Counted from the stretch's first letter, positions 43,886-54,367 are shown. The stretch: 64,000 nt of DNA from Sneathia vaginalis (GCF_000973085.1 NZ_CP011280.1:956642-1020641); one strand, 5' to 3'. Notes: a model not told the origin generated them from the sequence alone. Numbers and translations are program-made.

Positions 43886-45342
43886 GTAAAATTATAGCCG
43901 AAGGATTAACATTTGATGATGTATTACTAATACCACAAGCATCTAGTGTAATCCCTAGTGAAGTAAGTTTAAAAACTAATCTAACAAAAGATATCGTACT
44001 AAATGTTCCTATACTAAGTGCTGCGATGGATACAGTTACTGAATCAAGACTAGCAATTAGTCTTGCAAGAGTTGGGGGTATAGGTTTTATACACAAAAAT
44101 ATGACTATAGAACGTCAAGCAGAAGAAGTTCATAGAGTTAAACGTTCTGAAAGTGGTATGATAACAAATCCTATTACATTAAATGTAAATTCAGTACTTC
44201 AAGATGCTGTTGATTTAATGAGAAAATACAAGGTATCTGGATTACCTGTAATAAACGATAAAAATGAACTTTTAGGTATCATTACAAATAGAGATATTAA
44301 ATATAGAGAAGATTTAACTCCAAAAGTTACTGATGTAATGACTAAAGATAACCTAATTACTGCTAATACAGATATTACATTTGAAGAAGCAAAACATATC
44401 TTGCTTGAAAATAGAATAGAAAAATTACCTATAGTAGAAGGTAAAATATTAAAAGGTTTAATTACTATAAAAGACATAGATAATATTGTAAACTACCCTA
44501 ATGCTTGTAAAGATAAAAAAGGTAGATTAAGAGTAGGTGCTGCTGTTGGTATAGGTACTGATACTCTAAGAAGAGTAGAAGCTTTAGTTGAAGCTGGTGT
44601 TGATATAATTACAGTAGACTCTGCACATGGACATTCTAAAGGTGTCATAGAAAAAATTAAAGAAATTAGAAAAGCTTTCCCTAACCTACCTCTAATTGGT
44701 GGTAATATTGTAACAAAAGAAGCTGCAAAAGACTTAATAGATGCTGGTTGTGATGCTGTAAAAGTTGGTATAGGACCTGGATCAATTTGTACAACTCGTG
44801 TTGTTGCAGGTGTTGGTATGCCACAATTAAGTGCTGTTATGGAAGTTAGTGAATACTGTAATTCTAAAGGCATAGGAGTAATAGCTGATGGAGGTATAAA
44901 GTTATCTGGAGATATAGTTAAGGCTTTAGCTGCTGGTGCTGATTGTGTAATGCTTGGTGGCTTATTAGCTGGTACAAAAGAATCACCTGGTGAAGAAATC
45001 TTATACAACGGTAGAAGTTACAAGAGTTATGTTGGTATGGGATCTCTTATTGCAATGAAAAGAGGAAGTAAAGATAGATACTTCCAATTAGAAGCTGCAA
45101 CAGATAAATTAGTCCCAGAAGGTATTGAATCTATGGTTCCAACTAAAGGTAGTATAAAGGATACAGTATTTCAATTATGTGGTGGACTACGTGCTGGTAT
45201 GGGATACTGTGGTACAAAGACTATCGCTGAATTAAAAGTTAATGGTAAGTTTGTTAAAATTACTAATGCTGGACTTAAAGAATCACATCCTCACGATGTA
45301 ATTATAACAAAGGAAGCACCTAATTATTCTGGAGCAAAATAA
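43882..45342 (+). CDS. guaB: IMP dehydrogenase
   Basis: Oxidises IMP to XMP with NAD, the first step to GMP. 486 residues: catalytic barrel with a CBS-domain pair inserted at about 95-200 (MITNPITLNVNSV; VTDVMTKDNLIT), active-site Cys in GIGPGSICTTRVVAG near 300, and the flap region GMGSLIAMKRGSKDRYFQ. The start is a TTG overlapping the previous stop (TTGA) with AGGAGGAGA at the right spacing; no ATG fits the conserved N-terminus. Followed by ligA with a 1-nt overlap. With PurA, PurB and Hpt the window holds the IMP branch point in full except GuaA. Confidence 0.96.
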   Translation: MSKIIAEGLTFDDVLLIPQASSVIPSEVSLKTNLTKDIVLNVPILSAAMDTVTESRLAISLARVGGIGFIHKNMTIERQAEEVHRVKRSESGMITNPITLNVNSVLQDAVDLMRKYKVSGLPVINDKNELLGIITNRDIKYREDLTPKVTDVMTKDNLITANTDITFEEAKHILLENRIEKLPIVEGKILKGLITIKDIDNIVNYPNACKDKKGRLRVGAAVGIGTDTLRRVEALVEAGVDIITVDSAHGHSKGVIEKIKEIRKAFPNLPLIGGNIVTKEAAKDLIDAGCDAVKVGIGPGSICTTRVVAGVGMPQLSAVMEVSEYCNSKGIGVIADGGIKLSGDIVKALAAGADCVMLGGLLAGTKESPGEEILYNGRSYKSYVGMGSLIAMKRGSKDRYFQLEAATDKLVPEGIESMVPTKGSIKDTVFQLCGGLRAGMGYCGTKTIAELKVNGKFVKITNAGLKESHPHDVIITKEAPNYSGAK

Positions 45343-47324
45343 TGCTAGATAGATATTTAAAATTAAAAGAATTAGTAGAAAAATATTCATATTACTATTA
45401 TGAAAAAAGTGAAACACTAATCTCTGATGAAGAATTCGATAAGCTTTTAAAAGAACTTGAAGATATTGAAAAACTACATCCTGAGTACAAAAATCAAAAG
45501 TCACCCACTCAAGTTGTTGGTGGTTTTGTTAATACAAAATTTACTAAAGTTAGACATAATAAACCTATGCTAAGTCTTGCTAATACATATAGTATAGAAG
45601 ATATTAAAGACTTCGATACTAGGGTTAGAAAAATATTAAATAGACCTGTTATCTATGTATTAGAGTTAAAATTGGATGGAATTAGTATAGATTTACAGTA
45701 CAAAAAAGGAAAACTTGTACTAGCCTTAACTCGTGGAGATGGTATTTTTGGTGAAGATGTTACAGATAATGTTTATCAAATACAAAATATACCTAAAATT
45801 TTAAAAAAAGATATAGACATTGAAGTTAGAGGTGAAATAATCTTACCTATTTCTGAATTCAACAGAATCAATAGAGATAGAGAAGCTAATGGTGAACAAG
45901 TATTTTCTAATCCAAGAAATGCAGCTAGTGGTACTATACGTCAATTAGATTCAAGTATAGTTGCAAGTAGAAAACTTTCTTGCTTCCTATACTATGTAAT
46001 AAATACACAAGATTTTAACATTACTACTCACCTTGAAAGTATCAATCTTTTAAAAGAACTAGGTTTTGAAACTGCCAATGTTTTTGAAACATATACTGAT
46101 TTTTCAAGTATGAAAAAAGCTATAGACGAATGGGACATAAAAAGAAAAAAATTAGACTTTGAAACTGATGGACTTGTTCTAAAAGTTAATGACTTATCTA
46201 CATATGATATGCTTGGTTATACTGCTAAAAGTCCTAAATGGGCAATAGCGTATAAGTTTAAACCAGATCAACTATATACCAAAATTTTATCAGTTGACTA
46301 TCAAGTAGGTAGAACTGGTGTAATAACCCCAGTAGCTAATTTTAAGCCTATTAATCTTTCTGGATCTATTGTTAAAAGGGCCTCAATGCATAATTTTGAT
46401 GAAGTAGAAAAAAAGGATATTAGAATTCATGACACTGTCTTGGTTGAAAAAGCTGCTGAAATAATACCACAAGTTGTTAATGTTGATTTTTCAAAAAGAA
46501 CAGGTTTAGAAGAAAAGATTATAGAACCTAAATTTTGTCCCGCTTGTAATGAAAAACTATATAAATCTGATAAATTAGTTGCTATTAAATGTATTAACCC
46601 CTTCTGCCCTGAAAGAATTATGCGATCTATTGAATATTTCACTTCAAGAGACTGTATGAATATCAAGGGATTGGGTGAAAAAATAGTAAAAAAATTAATT
46701 GATATTGGTTTAATTACTAATATATTGGATATATACAACCTACATAATTTTAAAAATGAATTAATTACCTTTGATAAGATGGGACAAAAGAATGTAGATA
46801 ATTTAATAGGTAATATTGAAAAATCTAAATCTAATTCTTTTAGTACTGTACTTTATTCTTTAGGTATACCCTATGTAGGTAAAACTACAAGTAACCTAAT
46901 TTGTGATAATATTACAGATATTGATAAACTAATTAATGCTAGCTTTGATGACTTAGTTAGTATAAAGGGTATAGGTGATAAGGTTGCAACTTCTATCATC
47001 GAATACTTTAAAGAAAAAAATAATATACGCCTTATTAAAGGCTTGCAAGAAATAGGCTTTGTACTTGAAACAAAACAAAAAGAAAAAAAATACAATAAAT
47101 ACATTAGTGGAAAAACATTTCTTGCAACTGGTACACTTAAAGAATTTACAAGAGATGAAATAAAGGATATAATCATAACTAACGGTGGTAAATACTTATC
47201 TAGTGTATCAAAAAATTTAAATTACTTAATTGTTGGTGATAAAGCTGGTTCTAAGTTAGAAAAAGCAAAGAAATTAAATATTGCCATACTAACAGAACAA
47301 GACTTATTAGATATGATAAAATAA
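45342..47324 (+). CDS. ligA: NAD-dependent DNA ligase
   Basis: Seals nicks in replication and repair using NAD. 660 residues: Ia domain (YYYYEKSETLISDEEFD near 17-33), adenylation domain with the AMP-accepting Lys110 in ELKLDG, RGDGIFGEDVT, EVRGE, an OB fold, a four-Cys zinc finger (CPACNEKL to CINPFCPE), helix-hairpin-helix repeats and a C-terminal BRCT domain (about 590-660). All canonical. Stop TAA of guaB and the ATG share one base. Ligase, the UDG-like fusion and exoA nearby give parts of a base-excision route. Confidence 0.97.
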   Translation: MLDRYLKLKELVEKYSYYYYEKSETLISDEEFDKLLKELEDIEKLHPEYKNQKSPTQVVGGFVNTKFTKVRHNKPMLSLANTYSIEDIKDFDTRVRKILNRPVIYVLELKLDGISIDLQYKKGKLVLALTRGDGIFGEDVTDNVYQIQNIPKILKKDIDIEVRGEIILPISEFNRINRDREANGEQVFSNPRNAASGTIRQLDSSIVASRKLSCFLYYVINTQDFNITTHLESINLLKELGFETANVFETYTDFSSMKKAIDEWDIKRKKLDFETDGLVLKVNDLSTYDMLGYTAKSPKWAIAYKFKPDQLYTKILSVDYQVGRTGVITPVANFKPINLSGSIVKRASMHNFDEVEKKDIRIHDTVLVEKAAEIIPQVVNVDFSKRTGLEEKIIEPKFCPACNEKLYKSDKLVAIKCINPFCPERIMRSIEYFTSRDCMNIKGLGEKIVKKLIDIGLITNILDIYNLHNFKNELITFDKMGQKNVDNLIGNIEKSKSNSFSTVLYSLGIPYVGKTTSNLICDNITDIDKLINASFDDLVSIKGIGDKVATSIIEYFKEKNNIRLIKGLQEIGFVLETKQKEKKYNKYISGKTFLATGTLKEFTRDEIKDIIITNGGKYLSSVSKNLNYLIVGDKAGSKLEKAKKLNIAILTEQDLLDMIK

Positions 47325-47346
47325 AACAAAATAAAAGGAGACACTT

Positions 47347-48351
47347 ATGGCAAACACAATTATACCTAAAGGATATAAATCAAAACATACTATACTTGAA
47401 ACAGAAATATTAATTAAATTAATTAAAGACTTCTTTCAAGTAGAACTTGCAAAAGAATTAAAATTAACAAGACTTTCTGCACCACTTTTCGTTAGAAAAG
47501 AATCTGGATTCAATGACACTTTAAATGGTGTTGAAAGACCAGTTAGCTTTGATATGTTAGAAGAACCAGGAAGACAAATAGAAATAGTTCACTCTCTTGC
47601 AAAATGGAAGAGATTTGCATTAAAAAGATATGGTGTACAAACTGGTTATGGAATTTATACAGATATGAATGCTATTAGACGTGATGAAGAATTAGATAAT
47701 CTACACTCTATTTACGTTGACCAATGGGACTGGGAAGCAATAATAACTAAAGAAGATAGAAATATTGACTTCTTAAAAACTATGGTTAAAAAAATATACA
47801 GTGTATTTTTAAGAACTGAAGATATGTTATCTAAAAAAATACCTGATTACAAAAAATTCTTAAGTAAGGATATCTTCTTCTTAACTTCACAAGAATTATT
47901 AGATATGTATCCTAATCTTAGTCCAAAAGAAAGAGAAAAAGAAATAGCTAAAAAATATGGTGCTGTTTTCATTATGAAAATAGGAGATCTTTTATCTAAT
48001 GGACAAAAACATGACGGACGTGCTCCTGACTATGATGACTGGAAATTAAATGGAGATATTATTGTATATAACGAAGTTTTAGATATACCATATGAATTAT
48101 CTTCTATGGGTATTAGAGTTGATAAAAAAGCTTTATTAGAACAATTAGAAAAAGCTAATGTAAAAGAACAATCAAACTTCCATAAAATGCTATTAAATGA
48201 CGAATTACCATTAACTATAGGTGGTGGAATAGGTCAATCAAGAATTTGTATGTTATTCTTAAAAACTGCCCATATAGGTGAAGTTCAAGCATCTCTTTGG
48301 ACAAAAGATATTGAAGAAGCTTGTGAAAAAGCAGGTATCAATCTATTATGA
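47347..48351 (+). CDS. asnA: aspartate-ammonia ligase
   Basis: Makes asparagine from aspartate, ammonia and ATP. 334 residues of the AsnA family, related to class II tRNA synthetases: [22 protein letters not shown] in two parts near 38-60, [14 protein letters not shown] near 84, [15 protein letters not shown], and the C-terminal motif 3-like [14 protein letters not shown]. Ribosome site AAAGGAGACA. It lies 22 bp after ligA and overlaps tmk by 4 nt. Identification is secure. Confidence 0.96.
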   Translation: MANTIIPKGYKSKHTILETEILIKLIKDFFQVELAKELKLTRLSAPLFVRKESGFNDTLNGVERPVSFDMLEEPGRQIEIVHSLAKWKRFALKRYGVQTGYGIYTDMNAIRRDEELDNLHSIYVDQWDWEAIITKEDRNIDFLKTMVKKIYSVFLRTEDMLSKKIPDYKKFLSKDIFFLTSQELLDMYPNLSPKEREKEIAKKYGAVFIMKIGDLLSNGQKHDGRAPDYDDWKLNGDIIVYNEVLDIPYELSSMGIRVDKKALLEQLEKANVKEQSNFHKMLLNDELPLTIGGGIGQSRICMLFLKTAHIGEVQASLWTKDIEEACEKAGINLL

Positions 48352-49022
48352 TAGGAAAATTAATTGTTATAGAAGGTACTGATGGTAGTGGTAAACAAAC
48401 ACAATCTAATCTTTTGTATGAGAATTTATCAAATTTAGGGTATAAGGTTAAAAAAATTACTTTCCCTAATTATGAAAGTAATGCTTGTTATCCTGTTAAA
48501 ATGTACTTAAATGGTGAATTTGGTAATAACGATGATGTAAATGTTTTTGCATCATCTACCTTCTATGCTGTTGATAGATATGCTTCATTTAAGACTACAT
48601 GGGAAAAGCTATATAACGAAGGGTATATAATAATAGCAGATAGATATACTATTTCTAATATTATACACCAAGGTAATCGTATAACAGATGAAAAAGAATT
48701 TATGGAATACAATAAGTGGATAATAGATCTTGAATGGAATAAATTTAACCTTCCTACTCCAGACTTAATAATTCTATTGGATATGCCTTATACATATTCA
48801 AATCTTCTTATAAAAAATAGAAAAAATAAGATAAATGGAAGTATGAAAAAAGATATATTAGAAGCTGATGAAAAACAAAAAAAGCGTGCATATGATGTTA
48901 CAAAAAAAATTGCTAAAATGTACGATATGAAAATCATTAATTGTACAATAAATGATAGTATAAAAGATATAGAAGATATTCAAAATGAAATACTAAAATT
49001 TGTAAAGGAGATTATTAAATGA
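48348..49022 (+). CDS. tmk: thymidylate kinase
   Basis: Phosphorylates dTMP to dTDP. 224 residues, P-loop kinase: [12 protein letters not shown] (8-19) with Lys16, [10 protein letters not shown] near 65, [14 protein letters not shown] near 98 and a lid region rich in Lys near 160. The P-loop reads GSGKQTQ, a variant form (commonly GSGKTTQ or GSGKSTQ) seen in the longer dTMP-kinase subgroup. It overlaps asnA and hisS by 4 nt each. Identification is good, though a related deoxynucleotide kinase is possible. Confidence 0.9.
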   Translation: MIGKLIVIEGTDGSGKQTQSNLLYENLSNLGYKVKKITFPNYESNACYPVKMYLNGEFGNNDDVNVFASSTFYAVDRYASFKTTWEKLYNEGYIIIADRYTISNIIHQGNRITDEKEFMEYNKWIIDLEWNKFNLPTPDLIILLDMPYTYSNLLIKNRKNKINGSMKKDILEADEKQKKRAYDVTKKIAKMYDMKIINCTINDSIKDIEDIQNEILKFVKEIIK

Positions 49023-50245
49023 TACAAATTTTAAAAGGTATGAAAGATATACACTATGATAATATGGATAAGTTTTCTTTTGTAACTAAGACAGCTGATG
49101 AAGTATTTACAAGATATGGTTACTCAAGAATAATTACACCCATATTAGAAGAACTAGACCTATTTAAAAGATCTGTAGGTGATGAAACAGATGTAGTTTC
49201 TAAAGAAATGTATGTATTCAAAGATAAAGGTGATAGAAATGTTGCACTAAGACCTGAGGGTACTGCTGGTGCTGTAAGAGCATTTTTAGAAGCTAAATTA
49301 TACAACATACAACCAGTTACAAAATGGTACTATTACGGAAGTATGTACAGATATGAAGCTCCTCAAAAAGGAAGATATAGAGAATTTAATCAAACTGGTG
49401 TTGAATGCTTTGGAATTAGAAATCCCCTACTTGATGCAAGCCTAATATCTATGGCTTTAGAATTTTTAGATAAGCTAGGTATTAAAAATTTAACTCTTGA
49501 AATTAATAGTTTAGGGAATAAGGAATCTAGAGTTAAATATATTAAAGCTCTACAAGAATACTTAATTAAAAACTATGATAAATTATCAGAAATATCTAAA
49601 GTTAGATGCTATAAAAATCCATTAAGAGTTTTAGATTCTAAAGATGATGATGAAATTGTTAGTAATGCACCTAGCTTATACGACTACTTTGATGATGAAA
49701 GTACCAAGTACTTTAAAGATGTTTTACACTACCTAGATAAATTTAATATTAAATATGTGGTTAATAACAAGCTTGTACGTGGTTTGGACTATTATAGCGA
49801 TACTGTATTTGAAATTAAATCAAACGCATTAGGTTCTCAATCAACTGTATTAGGTGGTGGTAGATATGACAAGCTAATTGAAAACTTAGCGAATAAGTCT
49901 ATACCTGCTATTGGTTTTGCTGCTGGTATAGAAAGAATCTTACTATTACTAGATGAAACCCTACTACCTAAAAAGAAAGAAAAAATCTTTATAGCCTACT
50001 TTGAAGAAACTAAAGATTACTTGTTTGATGTCTTAAATGAATTAAAAGACTGTGATGCAGAAATTAATTATGAATATACTATTAAAAACTTTAGTTCTCA
50101 AATGAAAAAGGCTAATAAGTTAAATGCTTCTCGTGTTTTAATACTAGGTGAAGATGAATACAAGAATAATAGTGTATCAATTAAGGACTTTGAAACTGGT
50201 TTACAAAAGACTGTAAAATTAAATGAATTGAAAGGAGAACTATAA
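49019..50245 (+). CDS. hisS: histidyl-tRNA synthetase
   Basis: Charges tRNA-His. Class II synthetase, 408 residues: motif 1 region RYGYSRIITPILEEL, RPEGTAGAVRA, motif 2 SMYRYEAPQKGRYREFNQ near 107-124, the histidine signature RGLDYYSDTVFE near 258, motif 3 AAGIERILLLL near 300 and the C-terminal anticodon domain. All key motifs are present. It overlaps tmk by 4 nt and lies 1 bp before aspS, a pairing (hisS-aspS) common in Firmicutes. No T-box leader. Identification is secure. Confidence 0.97.
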   Translation: MIQILKGMKDIHYDNMDKFSFVTKTADEVFTRYGYSRIITPILEELDLFKRSVGDETDVVSKEMYVFKDKGDRNVALRPEGTAGAVRAFLEAKLYNIQPVTKWYYYGSMYRYEAPQKGRYREFNQTGVECFGIRNPLLDASLISMALEFLDKLGIKNLTLEINSLGNKESRVKYIKALQEYLIKNYDKLSEISKVRCYKNPLRVLDSKDDDEIVSNAPSLYDYFDDESTKYFKDVLHYLDKFNIKYVVNNKLVRGLDYYSDTVFEIKSNALGSQSTVLGGGRYDKLIENLANKSIPAIGFAAGIERILLLLDETLLPKKKEKIFIAYFEETKDYLFDVLNELKDCDAEINYEYTIKNFSSQMKKANKLNASRVLILGEDEYKNNSVSIKDFETGLQKTVKLNELKGEL

Positions 50246-50246
50246 T

Positions 50247-51974
50247 ATGTATAGAACAAATAAGCTAAATGAATTAAGAATAGCTGATTGTGGTAAAACT
50301 GTTACTCTTTCAGGTTGGGTATCTACTATACGTAATCTTGGATCATTTGCATTTATTGATTTACGTGATAGATATGGAATTACACAAATTTTAGTTAAAG
50401 ATGACCTTACCGACTTAGTTAAAGATATTAAAAATGAATATGTCTTAAAAGTAACTGGTTTAGTACAAGAAAGATCTTCTAAAAATCCTAAATTAGATAC
50501 TGGAGATATTGAAGTATTAGCTAATAGTATAGAAATTTTAAGTAAGTCTAAGGCCTTACCGTTTGAAATTAATGATGAAGAAGTTGCAAATGAAAGTTTA
50601 AGACTAAAATACAGATATCTTGATTTAAGAAAACCTAGAATGTTAAATAATATTATTAAAAGAAATACTATGCTATTCTCAATGAGAGAATTTCTAAACC
50701 AAAATGGCTTTCTAGATATTGACACACCAGTACTAGCTAAAGCTACACCAGAAGGTGCTCGTGACTTTATAGTCCCTAGTAGAATTCAAAAAGGAAGTTT
50801 TTATGCTCTTCCTCAATCACCTCAATTATTCAAACAAACTCTTATGATTGCTGGTCTTGATAAATACTATCAACTAGCTAAATGTTTTAGAGATGAAGAC
50901 TTAAGAGCTGATAGACAACCTGAATTTACACAATTGGATATAGAAATGTCATTTGTTGAACAAGAAGATATAATAAATATGGCTGAAAAATTAGCTAAAA
51001 AAGTATTTCATGATGTAACTGGTAAGACTATTGACTATACTTTCCCTCGTATAGAATACAATGATGCTATGGAATTTTATGGATCAGACAAACCAGATAC
51101 AAGATTTGAAATGAAGTTAATAGATATTAAAGACTGTGTTCAAAACAAAGGATTTAGTATCTTTGATAATGCTGAATATATAAAGGCTATTGTAGTTAAT
51201 AAGCTACTATCTAGAAAAAATGTTAAAGACTATGAAGACTTTGTTAAGACATATTATCACGCAAAGGGTCTAGCCTTCGTTAAAAAAGAAAATAATGAAT
51301 TAAGTTCACCAATATTAAAATTCTTTGAAAAAGAAACAATTGATAAGTTAGAATCTGTACTTCATTTAGAAAATAATGAAACAGCTCTAATAATCTCAGA
51401 CACAAAAGAAATAGTTTTATCTAGTCTTGGTGCTCTACGTCTTAAGATTGCTGATGAACTTAACTTAATTGATAAAGATAAATTTAACTTCTTATGGGTT
51501 GTTGACTTCCCTATGTTTGAATATAGCGAAGAAGAACAAAGATATAAGGCATGTCACCATCCATTTACTATGTTGAAAAAGGAAGATATTCCTCTATTAG
51601 AAAAGAATGACTTAAAATATATTAAGTCTGACACTTATGACATAGTACTTAATGGATATGAAATTGGTGGTGGAGGTATTAGAATACATGATTCTAATCT
51701 TCAATCATTAGTATTCGATAGATTACTAATTGATAAAGAACAACAAGTAGATAAATTTGGTTTCCTACTTGAAGCACTAAAATACGGAGTTCCACCTCAT
51801 GGGGGACTAGCATTCGGTATTGATCGTTGGTTGATGGTTATGCTAAATCAAAATTCTATTAAAGAAGTTATACCATTCCCTAAGACAAATAAAGGACAAG
51901 ATCTATTAACTGATGCTCCTAGTGATGTTGACGAAAAGCAATTAGAAAAGGACTTACAGTTAAAAAAATTATAG
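50247..51974 (+). CDS. aspS: aspartyl-tRNA synthetase
   Basis: Charges tRNA-Asp, the gene for which lies at 36882. 575 residues, bacterial-type class II enzyme: N-terminal OB anticodon domain (VTLSGWVSTIRNLGSFAFIDLRD in two parts), motif 1 region, AKATPEGARDFIVPSR, QSPQLFKQTLM, motif 2 CFRDEDLRADRQPEFTQLD near 217, a GAD insertion domain and motif 3 GVPPHGGLAFGIDRW. Ribosome site AAAGGAGAAC. Last gene of the 40765-51974 operon; its final codons lead directly into the promoter of the small RNA. Identification is secure. Confidence 0.97.
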   Translation: MYRTNKLNELRIADCGKTVTLSGWVSTIRNLGSFAFIDLRDRYGITQILVKDDLTDLVKDIKNEYVLKVTGLVQERSSKNPKLDTGDIEVLANSIEILSKSKALPFEINDEEVANESLRLKYRYLDLRKPRMLNNIIKRNTMLFSMREFLNQNGFLDIDTPVLAKATPEGARDFIVPSRIQKGSFYALPQSPQLFKQTLMIAGLDKYYQLAKCFRDEDLRADRQPEFTQLDIEMSFVEQEDIINMAEKLAKKVFHDVTGKTIDYTFPRIEYNDAMEFYGSDKPDTRFEMKLIDIKDCVQNKGFSIFDNAEYIKAIVVNKLLSRKNVKDYEDFVKTYYHAKGLAFVKKENNELSSPILKFFEKETIDKLESVLHLENNETALIISDTKEIVLSSLGALRLKIADELNLIDKDKFNFLWVVDFPMFEYSEEEQRYKACHHPFTMLKKEDIPLLEKNDLKYIKSDTYDIVLNGYEIGGGGIRIHDSNLQSLVFDRLLIDKEQQVDKFGFLLEALKYGVPPHGGLAFGIDRWLMVMLNQNSIKEVIPFPKTNKGQDLLTDAPSDVDEKQLEKDLQLKKL

Positions 51975-52000
51975 ACAATATTATGTTTAACTGATATAAT
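51972..52000 (+). promoter_or_regulatory. promoter of the 6S-like RNA
   Basis: TAGACA (51972-51977), spacer of 17 bp, consensus TATAAT (51995-52000), predicting a start near 52007. It overlaps the aspS stop codon. Confidence 0.8.
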
Positions 52001-52006
52001 AAATTA

Positions 52007-52203
52007 TAAAACTAGAGTTTAGAGTACTAACAAATTTTTGGGCTTTACTCAAATTTACTGGGGGTGTCCCTAGATTACGTGCCTCAGGTTAATCACGAAT
52101 GACTTAGAGCTTAAACGGATTCTGTACACGTTTTCTAAATACCTGCCACTTGTCTTTTCGTAAAAGGCATCCAAAAATTTGGTACTAACTCTAGTTTTTA
52201 TTA
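52007..52203 (+). ncRNA. ssrS: rod-like small RNA, probable 6S RNA
   Basis: About 190 nt with its own promoter. The ends form a long closing stem: AACTAGAGTT near 52010 pairs with AACTCTAGTT near 52185-52195, continued by AGTAC with GTACT and AAATTTTTGG with CCAAAAATTT. Inside is a large asymmetric open region, then an apical arm where TAGA and ACGTG pair with CACGT and TCTA. A long rod with a central bubble, about 190 nt in length, is the 6S RNA design, which traps sigma-70 RNA polymerase. TTTTTATT follows the stem, so it self-terminates. SRP RNA and tmRNA hallmarks are absent. The 6S identity is inference; that it is a structured RNA is well supported. Confidence 0.65.
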
Positions 52204-52214
52204 TGAGGTGATTT

Positions 52215-53858
52215 ATGGGTATTATTAAAATTCTTGATGAAAATGTTTCTAACATTATTGCCGCAGGTGAAGTTGTTGAAAATCCTGCATCTATGCTAAA
52301 AGAACTCTATGAAAACAGTGTCGATGCTAAAAGTTCTAGTATAGAAATCAGTATGAAAAGTGATTTAAGCTATTTTAAAATTGTTGATGATGGTATAGGT
52401 ATGAAAAAAGAAGACGTATACCTATGTATACAACGTCATGCAACATCTAAATTACAAAAAAAAGAGGATATATTTAATCTTAAAACATTTGGTTTTAGGG
52501 GTGAAGCACTTGCCTCTATTTCTAGTGTTTCAAAATTATGTATATCAAGTAAAACAGATACTGATAAACTAGGTACGAAAATAACGGTATATGGTGGGAA
52601 TATAATAAACGATACAAGTGTTGCAATGAAGACTGGTTGTATTATTGAAATACGTGATCTATTCTACAATACACCAGCTAGAAAAAAATTTTTAAGAAAA
52701 GAAAAAACTGAAATAAGTGCAATAAAAGATATATTAGTTAAATTGGCTCTGTCTAATCCAATAATTAAAACTAAATTAATAATAGATTCTAAAGTAATAT
52801 TCTCAACTTCAGGAACTAACATGGATAATACCATAATAGAACTACTAGGTAAAAATATATTTAAGAATTTAAAAAAGTTTAAGTATGGCTATCTTGGTAA
52901 TCAAGAAATTTACCGTGGCACTAAAAACTATATCTACACCTACATAAACAATAGATACTGTAAATCTAACATAATTGAACGTGCAGTAATTGATGGATAC
53001 TATACCAAATTAATGAAACATAAATACCCTTTTGCACTCATTCTATATGACATAGACCCTACGCAAATTGATGTGAATGTACATCCCTCAAAAAAGATTA
53101 TTAAATTTTCAGATGATAAGATTGTATACAAGCAAATTAGAACTAGTATAGAAGAATTTTTCTATGAAGATGATAGAAAAACCTATACTCCTGTCATACA
53201 TGAACAAAAAGAAGTTTCAATAAATGAAAATGTTAGTACAACACAACAAGAATTATTCACATATGATGCTCATGATGATGTCGTAGAAAAAAATAACTAT
53301 GATATATTAGCCCAAGTATTTGATACGTATATTATAGTAAAAAACAAGGATAGCCTTGATTTTTACGATCAACATGCCATGCATGAAAGAATAACTTATG
53401 AAGCACTTAAGGACAAATACTACAATCAACAAATGGCAAAAAAACAGCTACTAATACCTGAGGTAATAGAACTATCTCTTACAGAAAAAAATGTATTACT
53501 TGCTAATATTAAAATATTTGAAGATTTTAAATTTGAACTTGATGAAATAAGTGAAACTGAAATAATTATACGTGCTGTTCCAGATTTTGAACTTAGAAAC
53601 TCAAATGAAAGAATTATTAAAGGCATAATAGAATGCCTAATGGAGAATAAAACTGTTACAGATATTAGAGAAAAAGTAATAATCTCTATGGCTTGTAGAA
53701 CTTCTATTATGGCTGGTCAAAAATTAAGCTATAATCAAATGACTGAATTAGTTAATAAGCTGCATGAAATAAATAAGTTTAACTGTCCTCATGGTAGACC
53801 CGTAATCTCTACAGTAACGAAAAATCAATTAGACAAATTATCTAAAAGAAAAATTTAG
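52215..53858 (+). CDS. mutL: DNA mismatch repair protein MutL
   Basis: Mismatch-repair ATPase and nicking endonuclease that links MutS to strand removal. 547 residues: GHKL ATPase motifs ELYENSVDA (30-38), DDGIGM (58-63), HATSKL (75-80), TFGFRGEAL (91-99), then a flexible linker (about 320-360) and the C-terminal dimer domain with the endonuclease motif DQHAMHERITYE (385-396), plus ACR and CPHGRP metal motifs. So it is a nicking-type MutL, as in bacteria without MutH. mutS is not adjacent. Ribosome site GAGGTGAT. Mismatch repair activity would influence slippage rates in the adhesin repeat tracts. Identification is secure. Confidence 0.96.
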   Translation: MGIIKILDENVSNIIAAGEVVENPASMLKELYENSVDAKSSSIEISMKSDLSYFKIVDDGIGMKKEDVYLCIQRHATSKLQKKEDIFNLKTFGFRGEALASISSVSKLCISSKTDTDKLGTKITVYGGNIINDTSVAMKTGCIIEIRDLFYNTPARKKFLRKEKTEISAIKDILVKLALSNPIIKTKLIIDSKVIFSTSGTNMDNTIIELLGKNIFKNLKKFKYGYLGNQEIYRGTKNYIYTYINNRYCKSNIIERAVIDGYYTKLMKHKYPFALILYDIDPTQIDVNVHPSKKIIKFSDDKIVYKQIRTSIEEFFYEDDRKTYTPVIHEQKEVSINENVSTTQQELFTYDAHDDVVEKNNYDILAQVFDTYIIVKNKDSLDFYDQHAMHERITYEALKDKYYNQQMAKKQLLIPEVIELSLTEKNVLLANIKIFEDFKFELDEISETEIIIRAVPDFELRNSNERIIKGIIECLMENKTVTDIREKVIISMACRTSIMAGQKLSYNQMTELVNKLHEINKFNCPHGRPVISTVTKNQLDKLSKRKI

Positions 53859-53908
53859 TTTTTACTTGTAATTTTTTTTAAAATATGTATAATAAGGTAG
53901 GATATTAT

Positions 53909-54367
53909 ATGCTAAAAATTAATATAATCACAGTTGGAAAAGTAAAAGAACAGTATATTAACGACGGAATAAAGGAATTTTCTAAACGTCTTTCTAAGTA
54001 TGTTAGCTTAAAAATTGTAGAATTGGCTGAAGAGGCTGACAATGCCACTTCTGTCGATATAGAATCTAATAGAATATTAGCTTATCTTGAAAAAACTAAA
54101 GGTTATACTATACTTCTTGATTTAAAAGGAAAAGAACTTGATTCTGTAGAATTATCTAATAAAATATCTAAACTTACTATTAATTACAGTGAAATATCCT
54201 TTTTAATAGGAGGATCTAAAGGAATAAATAATATGGTACGAGAAAAATGTGATTATTCACTTTGTTTTTCTAAGTTTACCTTCCCCCATCAACTATTTAG
54301 ATTAATACTATTAGAACAAATATACAGATCTATCTGTATAATAAATAATATAAAATATCATAAATAA
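53909..54367 (+). CDS. rlmH: 23S rRNA (pseudouridine-1915-N3)-methyltransferase RlmH
   Basis: SPOUT methyltransferase acting on the assembled 70S ribosome. 152 residues from the ATG at 53909: INIITVGKVKEQY near the start, LIGGSKGIN (SAM knot) and the C-terminal FTFPHQLFRLILLEQIYR ending YHK, all family hallmarks. An ATG eight codons earlier (53885) is less likely: the family begins with MKI-like sequence and an AGGATATT ribosome site precedes 53909. It is 50 bp after mutL, same strand. Confidence 0.95.
   Translation: MLKINIITVGKVKEQYINDGIKEFSKRLSKYVSLKIVELAEEADNATSVDIESNRILAYLEKTKGYTILLDLKGKELDSVELSNKISKLTINYSEISFLIGGSKGINNMVREKCDYSLCFSKFTFPHQLFRLILLEQIYRSICIINNIKYHK

Noticed and set aside
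51975-52214. Signal recognition particle RNA or tmRNA
   Set aside because: Lacks the conserved SRP apical loop and the tRNA-like ends of tmRNA; the long rod with central bubble fits 6S RNA better.
52070-52255. A 61-codon minus-strand frame between aspS and mutL
   Set aside because: It overlaps the structured RNA and the mutL start, lacks a ribosome site and has no protein-like pattern.
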